Assembly: GCA_022414725.1 (NCBI GenBank)
Contig: CM039464.1
Coordinates: 61,274,614 to 61,338,613 of the forward strand
Origin: Microglena sp. YARC
Lineage: Eukaryota; Chlorophyta; Chlorophyceae; Chlamydomonadales; Chlamydomonadaceae
Reading direction: 5' to 3'
DNA: 64,000 bases
The notes beneath the pieces were generated by a model. That model ran no database searches. It saw only the letters and a program-made list of their open reading frames with translations, and was not told where the DNA came from. The position numbers and the translations under genes are program-made. Shown here piece by piece: positions 30,861 through 41,953 of the stretch (the first letter of the stretch is position 1; each line of letters starts with the position of its first letter).

Positions 30861-31782
30861 AAGCAAACACACGCACGTGAAGAAGAGTGATAGGCGAACG
30901 GAGGAAACATGTCGCATACTCGGTGCATTAGATAGATAGGATAGATAGATAGATAGATCGGATATATCGGATAACGCACGCACGCACTTTATCACGACAC
31001 ATGCCGCATCCTCACACACGCGTCGCGGCGGCTGCTGTCGAGATGATGCCCACCAACCACTCTCACTCATTCTCACGCACGCACTCTATCACGACACAAA
31101 CGGCGGCTTTCGCATCCTCCTCGGTGTCCATCCTGAGTAGAACGACTGATGTTCGTAAACACAGAAGTTTTTAACACACCCAAGTCAGCGACCATTCTTA
31201 ACGCCAATTTTCTAACGGCGATGTCGTACATTTATTTCCATCTGATATATGTTTCATTTAACTGTTCCGCCGACTGTACCGACGGCCCCACGGAATTTAG
31301 TTGCAGAAACCTGTCAAGTCATCATACACATACACACGCAAACGGCGGAAAACTGTCGCATCCACACCGTCCGTCCGTCCATTCATGACACACGGATGCG
31401 GTGGCGGATTCTCGCCACTCATCGTCTCGTCTTGTCGTCCACGTCCTCGAATGAAGTGTTTCATTTTGTTTGTCCACCTCGAAACAACACCTGATACTGA
31501 TTTGGGGACACAGACGGTTGAACGGTTTACCAAAGAGGCGACTCGGAATATTTTCGAGAACCTCTTCAACTTGCTGCACCCCCCTACGTTGCCCAAAAGC
31601 AACGATCTGCAGGCTGGATGATTATAAGGTGTGTCCCACTTTATTTGAGAACAACTGTACGCATGGGATCTTGTAAACCGATACCGGACTTGTGGTAATA
31701 CTTGTAGGCACCGCGTGTCAGCTTCCATGTATTGTTTTTCTGATTACCGATTACAGATTCATTTGTATTCGAGTAAAAATAT
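30861..31782 (+). other. Intergenic repeats; partial repeat A near 31278-31445
   Basis: Contains a (GATA)n tract (30928-30960), CACACGCGTCGCGGCGGC motifs and a partial repeat A copy (GAATTTAGTTGCAGAAACC, CAAACGGCGG, CCGTCCGTCCGTCC). The short ORFs here overlap these repeats. No gene recognised. Confidence 0.5.
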
Positions 31783-31812
31783 GTGAATTGAAAGTACAAA
31801 CCCCTATATAAA
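31783..31812 (+). promoter_or_regulatory. AT-rich promoter-like leader of the RCC1 gene
   Basis: TGTGAATTGAAAG (one mismatch from the Mimivirus early motif AAAATTGA) is followed by CCCCTATATAAA ending directly at the ATG at 31813. Other intact genes here also have AT-rich sequence just before the ATG (26493, 41557). Inferred from position and composition only. Confidence 0.4.
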
Positions 31813-33939
31813 ATGATCCGATTGTCTGAAATCTATGCGAAATCACAGTCGACATCAAACATCTTATATAGCGATAATGCACCCATTAAAGGAGTGCGAT
31901 CGCGACCAGGTGTTAAAGAAGCACCATCGATGTCATTTGAACAAGATACAGACACAAGAATTTTCAATGCATCAAGTAATGTGATAGGATTTGCTGCAGG
32001 AGCATATACTACGCTCATTGCATCATCTTCCAATTTACAAGCCAATACGCAAATCACAACATCTTCAAATATCGTGCCTCTCAACGACAATGTCTCAGCA
32101 TTAGGAACAGTAACAAAGAAGTTCGCAAAACTGTATGCAACAGATATCTATGGAACATCTGCTACATTTAACACACTCGGAGGAACGGCCATCTCAAGTA
32201 TCGTCACTTCCACAAGTAGCAATGTCGCAGCCAGTTCTGCAGCGGTCAAATCAGCATACGATAGTGCCGTCTCAGCTTCCAATCAGACGTACGGCATCGG
32301 CGCGCTCGATAGTAATGGTGATATCCTTCTCAGGGGAAACTTGCGCATCTCCAAAACTGCCAATATATACAAAGGTACAGAGGTATTCAGTAGCGGTGGC
32401 GGTGGTGGTATCATCACTTCCGACTCTAATATTGTCCCTAGTGTGAATGGGACACAGGATCTGGGTGCACCTGATAAACGATGGCGTAATCTTTATTTGT
32501 CTGGTAACCTCATTTCTTTCGGTAACGGAATGAACATCGACGGATACTCTTGGAATTATTTGGCCAATTACGTCGTTCCCAAGCGTGTCGTGGAAAATAC
32601 AGTTTCCACTTATCTCTTCACTGGTGCTGCACAAGATCATTCGGCATACGTGCGCAATGGCGAATTGTACATGTACGGTCGCAATGATTATGGACAATTG
32701 GGATTGGGACACACATCCAATATCGCCGTACCCACCAAAGTACCCGGTATCACTAATGCAGCATTGGTAGCGTGTGGTGAACGCTTCACTCTCTGTGTTC
32801 GCACAGACGGTACCGCTATCTCTACCGGTCTGAACAACAATGGACAATTGGGTATAGGTTCGACTGTGACGACCTCAAACTTTAGTATTGTAGCAGGCGT
32901 TTCAAATGCGATTGCTGTTGCTGCAGGATACACGCATGCAATGTACATGACATCGAACGGTATCGTTGTGAGTGCAGGAAGCGATGCTAATGGACAACTT
33001 GGAAGAGGCGCATCCTCTGCCAATGTCGTGATCAATGCAAATATCGTTCCCATGCTCATGCCGAATGGAAGCAATGTGTCTGCACGTGCCATTTCTGCTG
33101 GCGGGTACCATTCAGCTGTCCTCCTAAATAACGGTAGCGCTTATCTTTGTGGTAAGAATGATCAGGGACAATGTGGTGCATCTCCTACCCTCGTTCCACA
33201 AGCCAATTCATTGGGTATCATCTCCACACTTTCGAATGTGGTAGATGTTGCTTGTGGACACGAACATACGCTCTTCACACGCTACGATGGGCAAGTGCTG
33301 GGATTCGGACGTAATGATCGTGGTCAATTGGGACAGGGCAATAAGACGTCACCTGTGACGTCTGTGGTGCAGGTACTTGCGGGTGGAGGCGCAGGCTCTA
33401 GCAACGGTTTGTCCGTCGAGATCGCGGCTGGTTTCAACCATTCGGCCTATATAAAAAATGACAATACCATCTTCGTATTCGGTGCCAATGATAAGGGTCA
33501 ATTGGGATTGGGACAGACAACCACCGAATCGTTGACGCCGACACAACTTGTGGGATATGCGGGCTACGATATCGCATGTGGCAGGAACCATACGGTGATC
33601 TCGACCACACCGGATCCTTTGACATTCAATTATACTGGAAACAATGCATTGATCGCGTTTGGTGATAATGCATACGGACAGGTGGGTGATAACAATCCCA
33701 ATGTGACGACGCGATGGTTCCCGAACCGTATTCATGACGGAACGTTCAAGAAAAAGTTGTATGTAGGTTCCACTGCAAATCACTCAGCATACGTTGATGC
33801 GGACGGAGTATTGTTCATTACAGGTTATAATAATATTGGTCAACTCGGGGATGAAACAACAATCAACAAAAGTACGTTCAGACCCGTTTCACGCCTGATG
33901 AAGGAAGGAAGACGGATCGTAGCTGTTGCGTGCGGCGGC

Positions 33940-34890
33940 GGCAATTACACGCTTGCCCTTGACTCGACGGGACGCGTGCATGCATGGGGATTTAACAATG
34001 TAAGCCAGCTCGGAAATAATAATCCTGGCGCAAATTCATCAGTCCCGATCGATGTATCGAGTTTCGGATCTTTTGTCGGTAAAACGATCGTGGCTATTGT
34101 GTGCGGTAAATATCACACGCTTGCCCTTGACTCTATGTGACGAGTGCACGCATGGGGAAACAACCAATTCGGCAAGCTCGGAAATAATACTATTAATTCA
34201 TCAAATGTCCCGATCGATGTCTCGAGCTTCGGATCTCTTGTCGGTAAAACGATCGTGGCCATTGCGGGCGGCACCAATCACACGCTTGCCCTTGACTCTA
34301 CGGGACGCGTGCACGCATGGGGATACAACATCCAAGGTCAGGTCGGAAATAATGATCCTAACATATATTCAGTAGTCCCGATCGATGTATCGAGTTTCGG
34401 ATCTCTTGTCGGTAAAACGATCGTGGCCATTTTGGGCGGCGACAGTCACACGCTTGCCCTTGACTCTACGGGACGCGTGCACGCATGGGGATGGAACAAC
34501 AGCGGTCAGCTCAGAAGAAACAATAGTAATCAATCAAATGTTCCGATCGATGTCTCGAGCTTCGGATCTCTTGTCGGTAAAACGATCGTGGCCATTGCGG
34601 GCGGCAACATGGACACGCTTGCCCTTGACTCGACGGGACGCGTGCACGCATGGGGAAACAACGGTAACGGCCAGCTAGGAAATAATACTACTTGCACTCA
34701 ATCAAATGTTCCGATCGATGTATCGAGTTTCGGATCTCTTGTCGGTAAAACGATCGTGGCCATTGCATGTGGTGACTTCCACACGCTTTCACTTGACTCT
34801 ACGGGACGCGTGCACGCATGGGGATGGAACGGTTACGGCCAGCTCGGAAATAATACTACCACTCAATCATCAGTTCCCCTCTTAATCGAC
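33940..34890 (+). repeat. Homogenised RCC1 repeat block 1
   Basis: Near-identical DNA units of 165-168 bp (55-56 codons). GGGACGCGTGCACGCATGGG recurs with CGATCGATGT and TCGGTAAAACGATCGTGGCC. The RCC1 repeats before and after this block (32560-33900 and 34900-36060) are strongly diverged. Confidence 0.9.
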
Positions 34891-36209
34891 AAGACCGCGC
34901 GTGCCTACCATCCTCGTGTCTTATCGACCGGTCTTGGTTCTCACAAATTGCTAACGAATATCGGCGTTACCTCCAGTTCCTCCCTCATGGCGGTAGGCAC
35001 GAATGCTTCCCGTCAGATCGGCGATAATACGGCGATCGATAGGTACAGTCCCGTCGATGTTGGTGTTGGAAGTTTTGGAAGTGTCATCATCAGTTCAGCA
35101 GAGAGTGTTACTCACAGCGCGATCGCTTTACAAAGCGGTGAAGTCTGGTGCTGGGGTAATAATACACATGGTCAATGCGGGAATAATACAGCTGGTGCTG
35201 TAGTGAGCGTTCCCATTAAAGTCAGTGGTATCACGAATGCAGTCGAAGTCGCATGTGGAAACGGGTTCACATTCGTACGCAATGCTGACGATACGGTCAT
35301 GGCATTCGGTAACAATGTGAGTGGACAATTAGGTGTTGGAATGAGTATTGTTGCAACATCCACATTCACACCAACATTGGTGAGTGCTCTATCCGGTTCA
35401 TCAGGTTCTAAACAGATTGCGGCAGGTACATCTCATGCTGCTTCCATCGATGGCTCAGGTACTTTGCGTGTCTGGGGTTCGGGTTTACGAGGCAAATTGG
35501 GATTGGGTGATACTTCTTATAGAGATGTACCTACAATCGTGGATGTGTCCTTATTGGACTTTGCCAAAGCGACACATGTCGCTCTTGGAGGTGATCATAC
35601 AGTCGTTGTATGTAGCGAATCTGGAAAAGTTTACACAGCAGGTCTGAACGATGTCGGACAATTGGGTCGATCTACTAGATTCGGGAGTGGTGTGTGTATC
35701 AATGCATTTGGTGCAGTGACAGATATGCCTACACCTGCAACGCCTTTGCGTGCAGCTTGTGGTTTGAAACATACTGCATTGCATGTGTCGAGCGATCGTA
35801 TCGTTACTTTTGGCGATCGTGGTAATGGACAAACGATCGTTTCGAGTGGCGCTGCATGGATGCCGCAATTAGTGGAAGTTATCGGGGATGGCGAGGCGGC
35901 ATACGATGTGCGTGCACTCGTGGCGGGTGCAACGTCTACACACGTGGAAATGCCGCCTATGTCGGAAGATGTGAATGGGTACGGGAGTGTGCCGCAACGC
36001 ATCTTGTCTTTGGCAATACAGAAAACATGGGGAAGGAGGAGTGCCTTGCCAACGAATTCGAAAATAGGTGATTTCTCCATTATGATATCACCGACAGGTA
36101 GCATTATCACCTGTGGATGGAACAGCGCCGGCCAACTAGGAAATAACACGACATCAACAGTTGCGACGACAACATTACAAACCATATCGAGTAATGGATC
36201 TCTGAATGG

Positions 36210-37150
36210 TAAAACGATCGTGGCCATTTCGGGCGGTATAAATCACACGCTTGCCCTTGACTCGACGGGACGCGTGCACGCATGGGGATTGAACAATTTC
36301 GGCCAGCTCGGAAATAATACTACCACTCAATCATCAGTCCCGATCGATGTCTCGAGTTTCGGATCTCTTGTCGGTAAAACGATCGTGGCCATTGCGGGCG
36401 GCGACAATCACACGCTTGCCCTTGACTCGACGGGACGCGTGCACGCATGGGGATACAACGCTAACGGTGAGCTCGGAAGAAACAATACCACATCTTCATC
36501 AGTCCCGATCGATGTCTCGAGCTTCGGATCTCTTGTCGGTAAAACGATCGTGGCCATTGCGTGCGGCATCTATCACACTCTTGCCCTTGACTCGGCGGGA
36601 CGCGTGCACGCATGGGGATCCAACGGCTTCGGCCAGCTCCGAAGAAACAATACTACTGATTCATTAGTCCCGATCGATGTCTCGAGCTTCGGATCTCTTG
36701 TCGGTAAAACGATCGTGGCCATTGCGTGCGGCATCTATCACACGCTTGCCCTTGACTCTACGGGACGCGTGCACGCATGGGGATGGAACGGTTACGGCCA
36801 GCTCGGAAATAATACTACAACAAATTCATCAGTCCCGATCGATGTATCGAGTTTCGGATCTCTTGTCGGTAAAACGATCGTGGCCATTGCGGGCAGCAAT
36901 CACACACTTGCCCTTGACTCTACGGGACGCGTGCACGCATGGGGATACAACCAATTCGGTCAGCTCGGAATAAACAATACCACACATTCAACAGTGCCGA
37001 TCGATGTATCGAGTTTCGGCACTCTTGTCGGTAGAACGATCGTGGCCATTTCGGGCGGTCAATATCACACGCTTGCCCTTGACTCGACGGGACGCGTGCA
37101 CTCATGGGGATACAACCATAGAGGCCAGCTAGGAACTGGTAGTACCACTA
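36210..37150 (+). repeat. Homogenised RCC1 repeat block 2
   Basis: The same 165-168-bp unit as block 1 and almost identical to it, but separated from it by more than 1 kb of diverged repeats. Variation is concentrated in the loop codons around NGYGQLGNNTTT. Confidence 0.9.
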
Positions 37151-38028
37151 ATTCATCAGTCCCTGTTTTAGCGTTCACAACCGTTACAGAGACGGTCTCA
37201 AACTTGTTCGTGAACTTTACAGGCCAACATCGTTGCTTCGTGGACGCGCTCGCTCCAGCACGTCTACGCGATCACGAAGGACTTGTTGTCGTCACCGACA
37301 AAAACGCATACGCATCCGGTCTGTTAAGAGGACGACAACGCGCCATGACAATCAATCAAGCCCTACCTCTCGTATCTCTTTCCAAGGTCCCAAAAGATCC
37401 CCGTGCATTCGGTGTGATCTCGCACACCCAGGACCATCCCGCAGGTCCATCTGCAGCCATCTCAGGAACAGAGCTCCTAAGGATCGCAGAACAAGGTGAT
37501 GTACGTGTCCAAATCAATTCGATCGGCGAAGGATGCATCTGGGTATGTGACGAGACCGGATCAACTATCCATGCAGGTGATTACGTCACCACCAGTAGTT
37601 TGTCCGGTTACGCGTCTCCCCAAGTATTAGATGATGGAGATGTACCGGATGGTTATCTACGAAACTATACGGTCGCAAAACTCACGATGGATTGTGATTT
37701 CTCACAGCCTCTGGTAGATGTTGAAGAAGTACAAAAAGATGAATATGGGAATGTCGTTTTCGATGCAGACGGATCTCTCGTGTACACGATCGTGACCACG
37801 ACACAGGGTCCTTCTGTTGTGGACCCAGTTACCGGAGAGACACGTACTGGGGAACCACTCGAAACACCTATTCCAGTGACCGAACCTGCCTACGAAATGC
37901 GCTGGATGACAACCGAAATCGATGCATCCTCAGGTGTATCGATCACGACTCTTATTTCAAAAGAAGATTACGAGAAACGTAAGTCAGATGGACAATTAGT
38001 CTGTTTGTCACGTGCATCTTTTGTTGGA

Positions 38029-38054
38029 TGCACTTATCATTGCGGATAAGTGTA
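38029..38054 (+). terminator. Hairpin overlapping the RCC1 gene stop codon
   Basis: TGCACTTATC, loop ATTGCG, GATAAGTGTA: a 10-bp stem with one G-T pair. The stop codon TAA (38047-38049) lies inside the 3' arm. This arrangement matches the Mimivirus-type hairpin rule for transcript 3' ends. Confidence 0.6.
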
Positions 38055-38082
38055 CGACAACGTTGTTAGAAAATTGGCATTT

Positions 38083-38249
38083 AATGGGCGTTCCTTCCTC
38101 CAGGCCGATTTTTTAAAAAATTCTACTCAGAATTTAGAGCCTCTGGAACGACTCGCTAGCTTGAGATATCAGCACCGAGGAATCACAATTCCGCTCCAAA
38201 TCATGTTTCGCAACCAGTCAAAATCGGCCTGGAGGAAGGAACGCCCATT
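38083..38249. mobile_element. MITE, 167 bp, perfect 30-bp TIRs, ATTT target duplication
   Basis: Left TIR 38083-38112 starts AATGGGCGTTCCTTCC. Right TIR 38220-38249 is its exact reverse complement. ATTT flanks both sides (38079-38082 and 38250-38253). There is no coding capacity. It inserted about 30 bp after the RCC1 gene. A related copy is at 44201-44401. Confidence 0.9.
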
Positions 38250-38815
38250 ATTTATAAATTTTTTGACGATAATTCAATTATGGACGCTACAGTCGGCGGA
38301 ACAGTAAAATGAAACATCCCAATAAACGGTATATATAAGGCGTCGACAGACGTTATAGTGTATGAGAGTAGGTGGATGGTCCTACGAAATGGCCCGTCCA
38401 GCAAAGAAACCTCCTTTCATGAACACATCAACAAAGACCCCGTGTTCTTTTGGGCCACGGTACCGGGGAAGAGGCGAGGCTTAAGTGCGTCTGGTCCTTC
38501 AATGGACACTCTCGAAAGTACCGACAAAAGAACGATACGGAGTCTGCAGGATGGAGAGCCGTGATCTAAAAAAGAACCACGATATTCTCGTTAACATCTT
38601 GCAATTTGTTGATTCAAAATCGTATTGGTGTTCCACTGCCCCGTGGATTTATACACCATTAGGTTACACCGTAAGGTGTGCCGTACACGAAGCGGTTTCA
38701 ATTTAGTATTCCGTTGACTGTATGCAGCTTCGTTCTCCGATATATTCAAATAATACCCGTGAAAAAAGTGTGTGTATGATAATAATAATAACGAACAACT
38801 GCTGATTTGTTCGTC
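38250..38815. other. Intergenic between the fibre-like genes
   Basis: No gene supported; only ORFs below 75 codons. AT-rich towards the 3' end (CGATATATTCAAATAATACC; ATAATAATAATAACG just before 38816), which could hold the promoter of the next gene. Confidence 0.4.
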
Positions 38816-41427
38816 ATGCTTGATGAAGACATCCTCCTAGTTCGCAGTAACACCGAGCTGCGCGGACATGTCACGGTACCCGCCTCGATTACATCCATCG
38901 GTCGATTCTCTTCTTATGGTCCTTCAGTCTTTCACGCCGGAGCAGCGTTCTCCAATGCACCAACTACATTTGGTGCCAACATCGCATGCAGTTCGATCAT
39001 CGATGCAAGAGGAGGAATAGCTGTATCAGGATTCCTATCGAATGCTGCTCTGACACTTACTGATTCTGGAGGAGGACTGGCATTGTTATCAGCTCCACTC
39101 CATTCCACACAAGATGTGCATCTGCAAAAAGAGCTAAAAGTCCATGGCAATGCGACCTTCGATACACACGTCTCCGTTAACGGCACGCTATACGCGAAAA
39201 ACTTACAGTCGTCTTTCAAAACATTCCAAGCTAGCAACATCTTGATTTCACCAGGTGGAATGATTCAGTTCGGAGAAGGAGGCTCTTCGACCATCTCCTT
39301 TTCCAACGCTCCAGACACGGGTCTGTTCAATCCAGTGGCTAGAACACTAGGTGTGGTCGCAGGAGGGACGGAGATGGTGCGTGTGTCAGACACAACCGTA
39401 TCATAGTTGGGGGATCTCGTGGTGTCATCGAACATAGTCCCGATGACGAACGCGACGCAGTACCTCGGGACATCGACCATGCACTTCAAAGAGGCGTGGA
39501 TCGACGAGCTCCACATCTCGTCGAACACTCTCTACATCGGGGACACGCCCGTGCTTTGCGCTGATAATGATGCCGTGTCCATCCGCGCTGACCCGGGGCA
39601 AGGCATCACGCTAATGACCACCGGTGATGGGGAGACATCCCTGGTGTCCGCCAAGGGAGTCAATGTAGTGTCGGAAGGGGGTGTCACGATGCGTGTATCA
39701 GGACCTCTAAGGAGAGTTAACATCCAGTCTAGCGGAGCAGGTGGCACCGTGAATTTGGGAGCGGAAAAGGAAATTGTGATGACAGCACCTCTTACGACGA
39801 TATCAAGTAACATGATCGTAAAAGGTGACCTGACTGTAGAAGGCACACAATTAACGGTGAACACGCAGACGGTGACGATTGAGGACAATATAATTGTACT
39901 TAACTCAGGTGAGATAGGATTAGGTGTCTCAAAGGGTGAGGCAGGATTTTCTATAGATAGGGGAGATGCTCCCGAATATCAGCTTCTTTTTAGGGAGTCG
40001 GACAACGCGTTCGTAATAGGTCCGCAAGGCTCCCTAACACCTATAGCGACCGAGACCTTTGCACGAAACGCAAACAATATATCCAGTGGAACATTAGCGG
40101 TTGTTAGAGGAGGAACGGGAGTCTCCTTCAGTACCGGAACAGGGAAAACCGTGCTCAGCGATAATTCTACGATGAGCAACTTGACGACCATAGGAGGCAT
40201 GATCAGAGGTAACGGTAGCGGACTTACCGCATTGAACGCAAACAATATTTCCGTTGGAACATTAGCGGTTGATAGAGGAGGAACGGGGGTCTCCACCGAG
40301 ACCGGAACAGGTAGTGTTGTTTTGAGTAGTTTTCCAACGTTTACGGGAACAGCTAACTTTGCATCTCTAACAACATCTGGGCCTTCGACGATAAATGGTA
40401 ACATGACCTTCGGTATCGGAGTCAATCTATTTGTAAACCCTAACGATTCCGTGACTGCTCCAGGGTACTCTTGGGATACTGATACAAATACCGGAATGTA
40501 TCGTGTTGCGGCAGATACAATAGGGTTTGCTGTAGGCGGGGTCAATAAAGCTACTATAAACAGCACGGGGATAGTGGGTAGCGGAGCTAATATAACAAGT
40601 TTAAGTGCTGCCAACATATCCAGTGGAATATTAGCGATTGTTAATGGAGGCACGGGAGTCAGTACTGGCTTAGGTGCCCTGAACGCAAACAATATATCCA
40701 GTGGAACATTGGCGGTTGTTAGAGGCGGCACAGGGGTCACCCTTAGTACCGGAACCGGGAGCAACGTGTTGAGCGACAACGCCAAACTATGAGCAACTTG
40801 ACGACCATAGGAGGCATGATCAGCGGTAACGGTGTCGGACTTACCGCATTGAACGCAAACAACATATCCAGTGGAACATTAGCGGTTGATAGAGGAGGAA
40901 CGGGGGTCTCCACCAGTACCGGAACAGGTAGCGTTGTTTTGAGTAGTTCTCCAACGTTTACTGGAACAACTAACTTTGCATCTCTAACAACTTCCAATTT
41001 GGATGTGGGTGGTCTTACGACACTGAATGGGAAGTGTATGTGTCTTGATACATTGACTGTGGGTGTTGGTGTTGGAGATACTGTTTACCCACTACATATA
41101 AAGACAAGTGTGGATAACGTATCCCTGTTCAGTGTGGGCGATGTAGTCATGTACTCCGACATTCGCACCAAGTCGGATGTGCTCCCGATTCCGGATGCAT
41201 TGGAACGTGTGGGACGCCTTCGAGGGTATACGTTCATAAAGAATGGTGACGAGACACGTCGTAGTTGTGGTCTCATCGCACAGGAACTATTGGATGTCTT
41301 GCCTGAAGCTGTGCATGCACATCCGGAATCTGGAATGCTGACTGTCGCTTACGGGAATATAGTGTCTTTACTTGTGAATGCTATAAATGAACTTAAGGCA
41401 CAAGTCGATACTTTATCGTGCACTTAA
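38816..41427 (+). pseudogene. Fibre-like protein with C-terminal peptidase S74 chaperone domain; TAG and a frameshift
   Basis: The first ATG is at 38816 (MLDEDILLVRSNTELRGHV). The frame runs to TAG at 39404-39406, continues in the same frame as LGDLVVSSNIVPMTNATQYL to 40792, then needs a one-base shift near 40788 to continue to 41427. The middle has tandem fibre repeats (ALNANNISSGTLAVDRGGTG, LSSSPTFTGTTNFASL). The end is a clear S74/endosialidase-chaperone domain: YSDIRTKSDV with Ser and Lys five residues apart as in the catalytic dyad, then GLIAQELLDVLPEAV and NAINELKAQV. S74 domains help trimeric fibres fold and then cut themselves off. At the shift the first part ends in ATGA overlapping a new ATG, so a two-cistron reading is possible, but the fibre repeat pattern runs across it. 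Intact homologues are single proteins. Confidence 0.82.
41402..41425 (+). terminator. Bulged hairpin ending at the S74 gene stop
   Basis: AAGTCGATA, loop CTT, TATCG, bulge TGC, ACTT. The last base is the first base of the stop codon TAA (41425-41427). Weaker than the hairpin at 38029-38054 because of the bulge. Confidence 0.35.
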
Positions 41428-41556
41428 TGCTTGGAGTGGGCGCATGAATCCCCCTAATTTTCGCATTGCAAGTTCAATGATCAGACACATATTCGTTTTC
41501 TTCTTTGTCAAAGCACGTTCTTCCGGTATAAGGAAAAAACGCATATATTTTGTAAA

Positions 41557-41913
41557 ATGTCTGTAGAAGCTACACATCCACATAAAGAAATCATAGACAG
41601 GTTTTCCATATTGGCAAGAGAGATGCGACAAGATAGATGTGGCAAGAGAGATGCGGATATCTTTATCTTTGAGGCTTTTAGAATGGTGGCCTTGCAAAAT
41701 GACATCGATGTTCTGAATGCGATATGGACTCATTTCCCTACTTCTGTGTGGTCTTGTGCTTCTGGACATGTGGTTCAAGATCTGTATGAAGAAGAGATGA
41801 TAGGTACATTAAATGAATTTGCCTTGAAAATACGGTTTATCATGGGGGGGAAGTGGCAGTACCAAACATTATCACAAACAGATCGACGACTAAACGTGAC
41901 CTTGAACGATTAA
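41557..41913 (+). CDS. Small hypothetical protein (118 aa or longer), G7 frameshift suspected
   Basis: The ATG at 41557 is preceded by GCATATATTTTGTAAA, a TATA-like leader. The protein begins MSVEATHPHKEIIDRFSILA and is helical and acidic/basic mixed (AREMRQDRCGKRDADIFIFE, MVALQNDIDVLNAIW). I do not recognise it. At a run of seven G (about 41846-41852) the frame turns into a less natural tail. The neighbouring frame (VPNIITNRSTTKRDLERLMR, then RFLMMNGCRNQAQENSMHVF) reads more like protein and would run on past 41954 into the 3' end of the opposite-strand gene. A homopolymer-length error or a real shift is likely there. AT content is higher than in its neighbours. Confidence 0.5.
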   Translation: MSVEATHPHKEIIDRFSILAREMRQDRCGKRDADIFIFEAFRMVALQNDIDVLNAIWTHFPTSVWSCASGHVVQDLYEEEMIGTLNEFALKIRFIMGGKWQYQTLSQTDRRLNVTLND

Positions 41914-41953
41914 TGCGTCGATTTTTAATGATGAATGGTTGTCGGAACCAAGC

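Larger units (their letters stand above)
31813..38049 (+). pseudogene. Giant RCC1-repeat fibre-like protein (~2,080 codons), one in-frame TGA
   Basis: The ATG at 31813 begins MIRLSEIYAKSQSTSNIL. Residues ~1-240 are tail-fibre-like, rich in S/N/T with blocks such as SSNIVPLNDNVSALGTVTKK and DLGAPDKRWRNLYLSGN. Then come about 27 RCC1-type blade repeats (GxxHT-AL...GRVHAWGxNxxGQLG). The last ~300 residues form a separate module (HRCFVDALAPARLRDHEGLV, VQINSIGEGCIWVCDETGS, GDYVTTSSLSGY) that resembles C-terminal parts of fibre-like proteins of large algal viruses. RCC1 blades form beta-propellers. With fibre-like ends this is probably a virion-surface or host-contact protein; inference. The frame is cut by TGA at 34138-34140, where sister repeats have GGA, and is open again to TAA at 38047-38049. 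Without readthrough it would give a 775-residue product and a possible downstream 1,300-residue one. Confidence 0.8.

Noticed and set aside
20844..39406. Alternative genetic code to explain in-frame stops
   Set aside because: The three interrupting codons are TAA, TGA and TAG, one each, and all three also end other genes here. Reassignment of all is not plausible.
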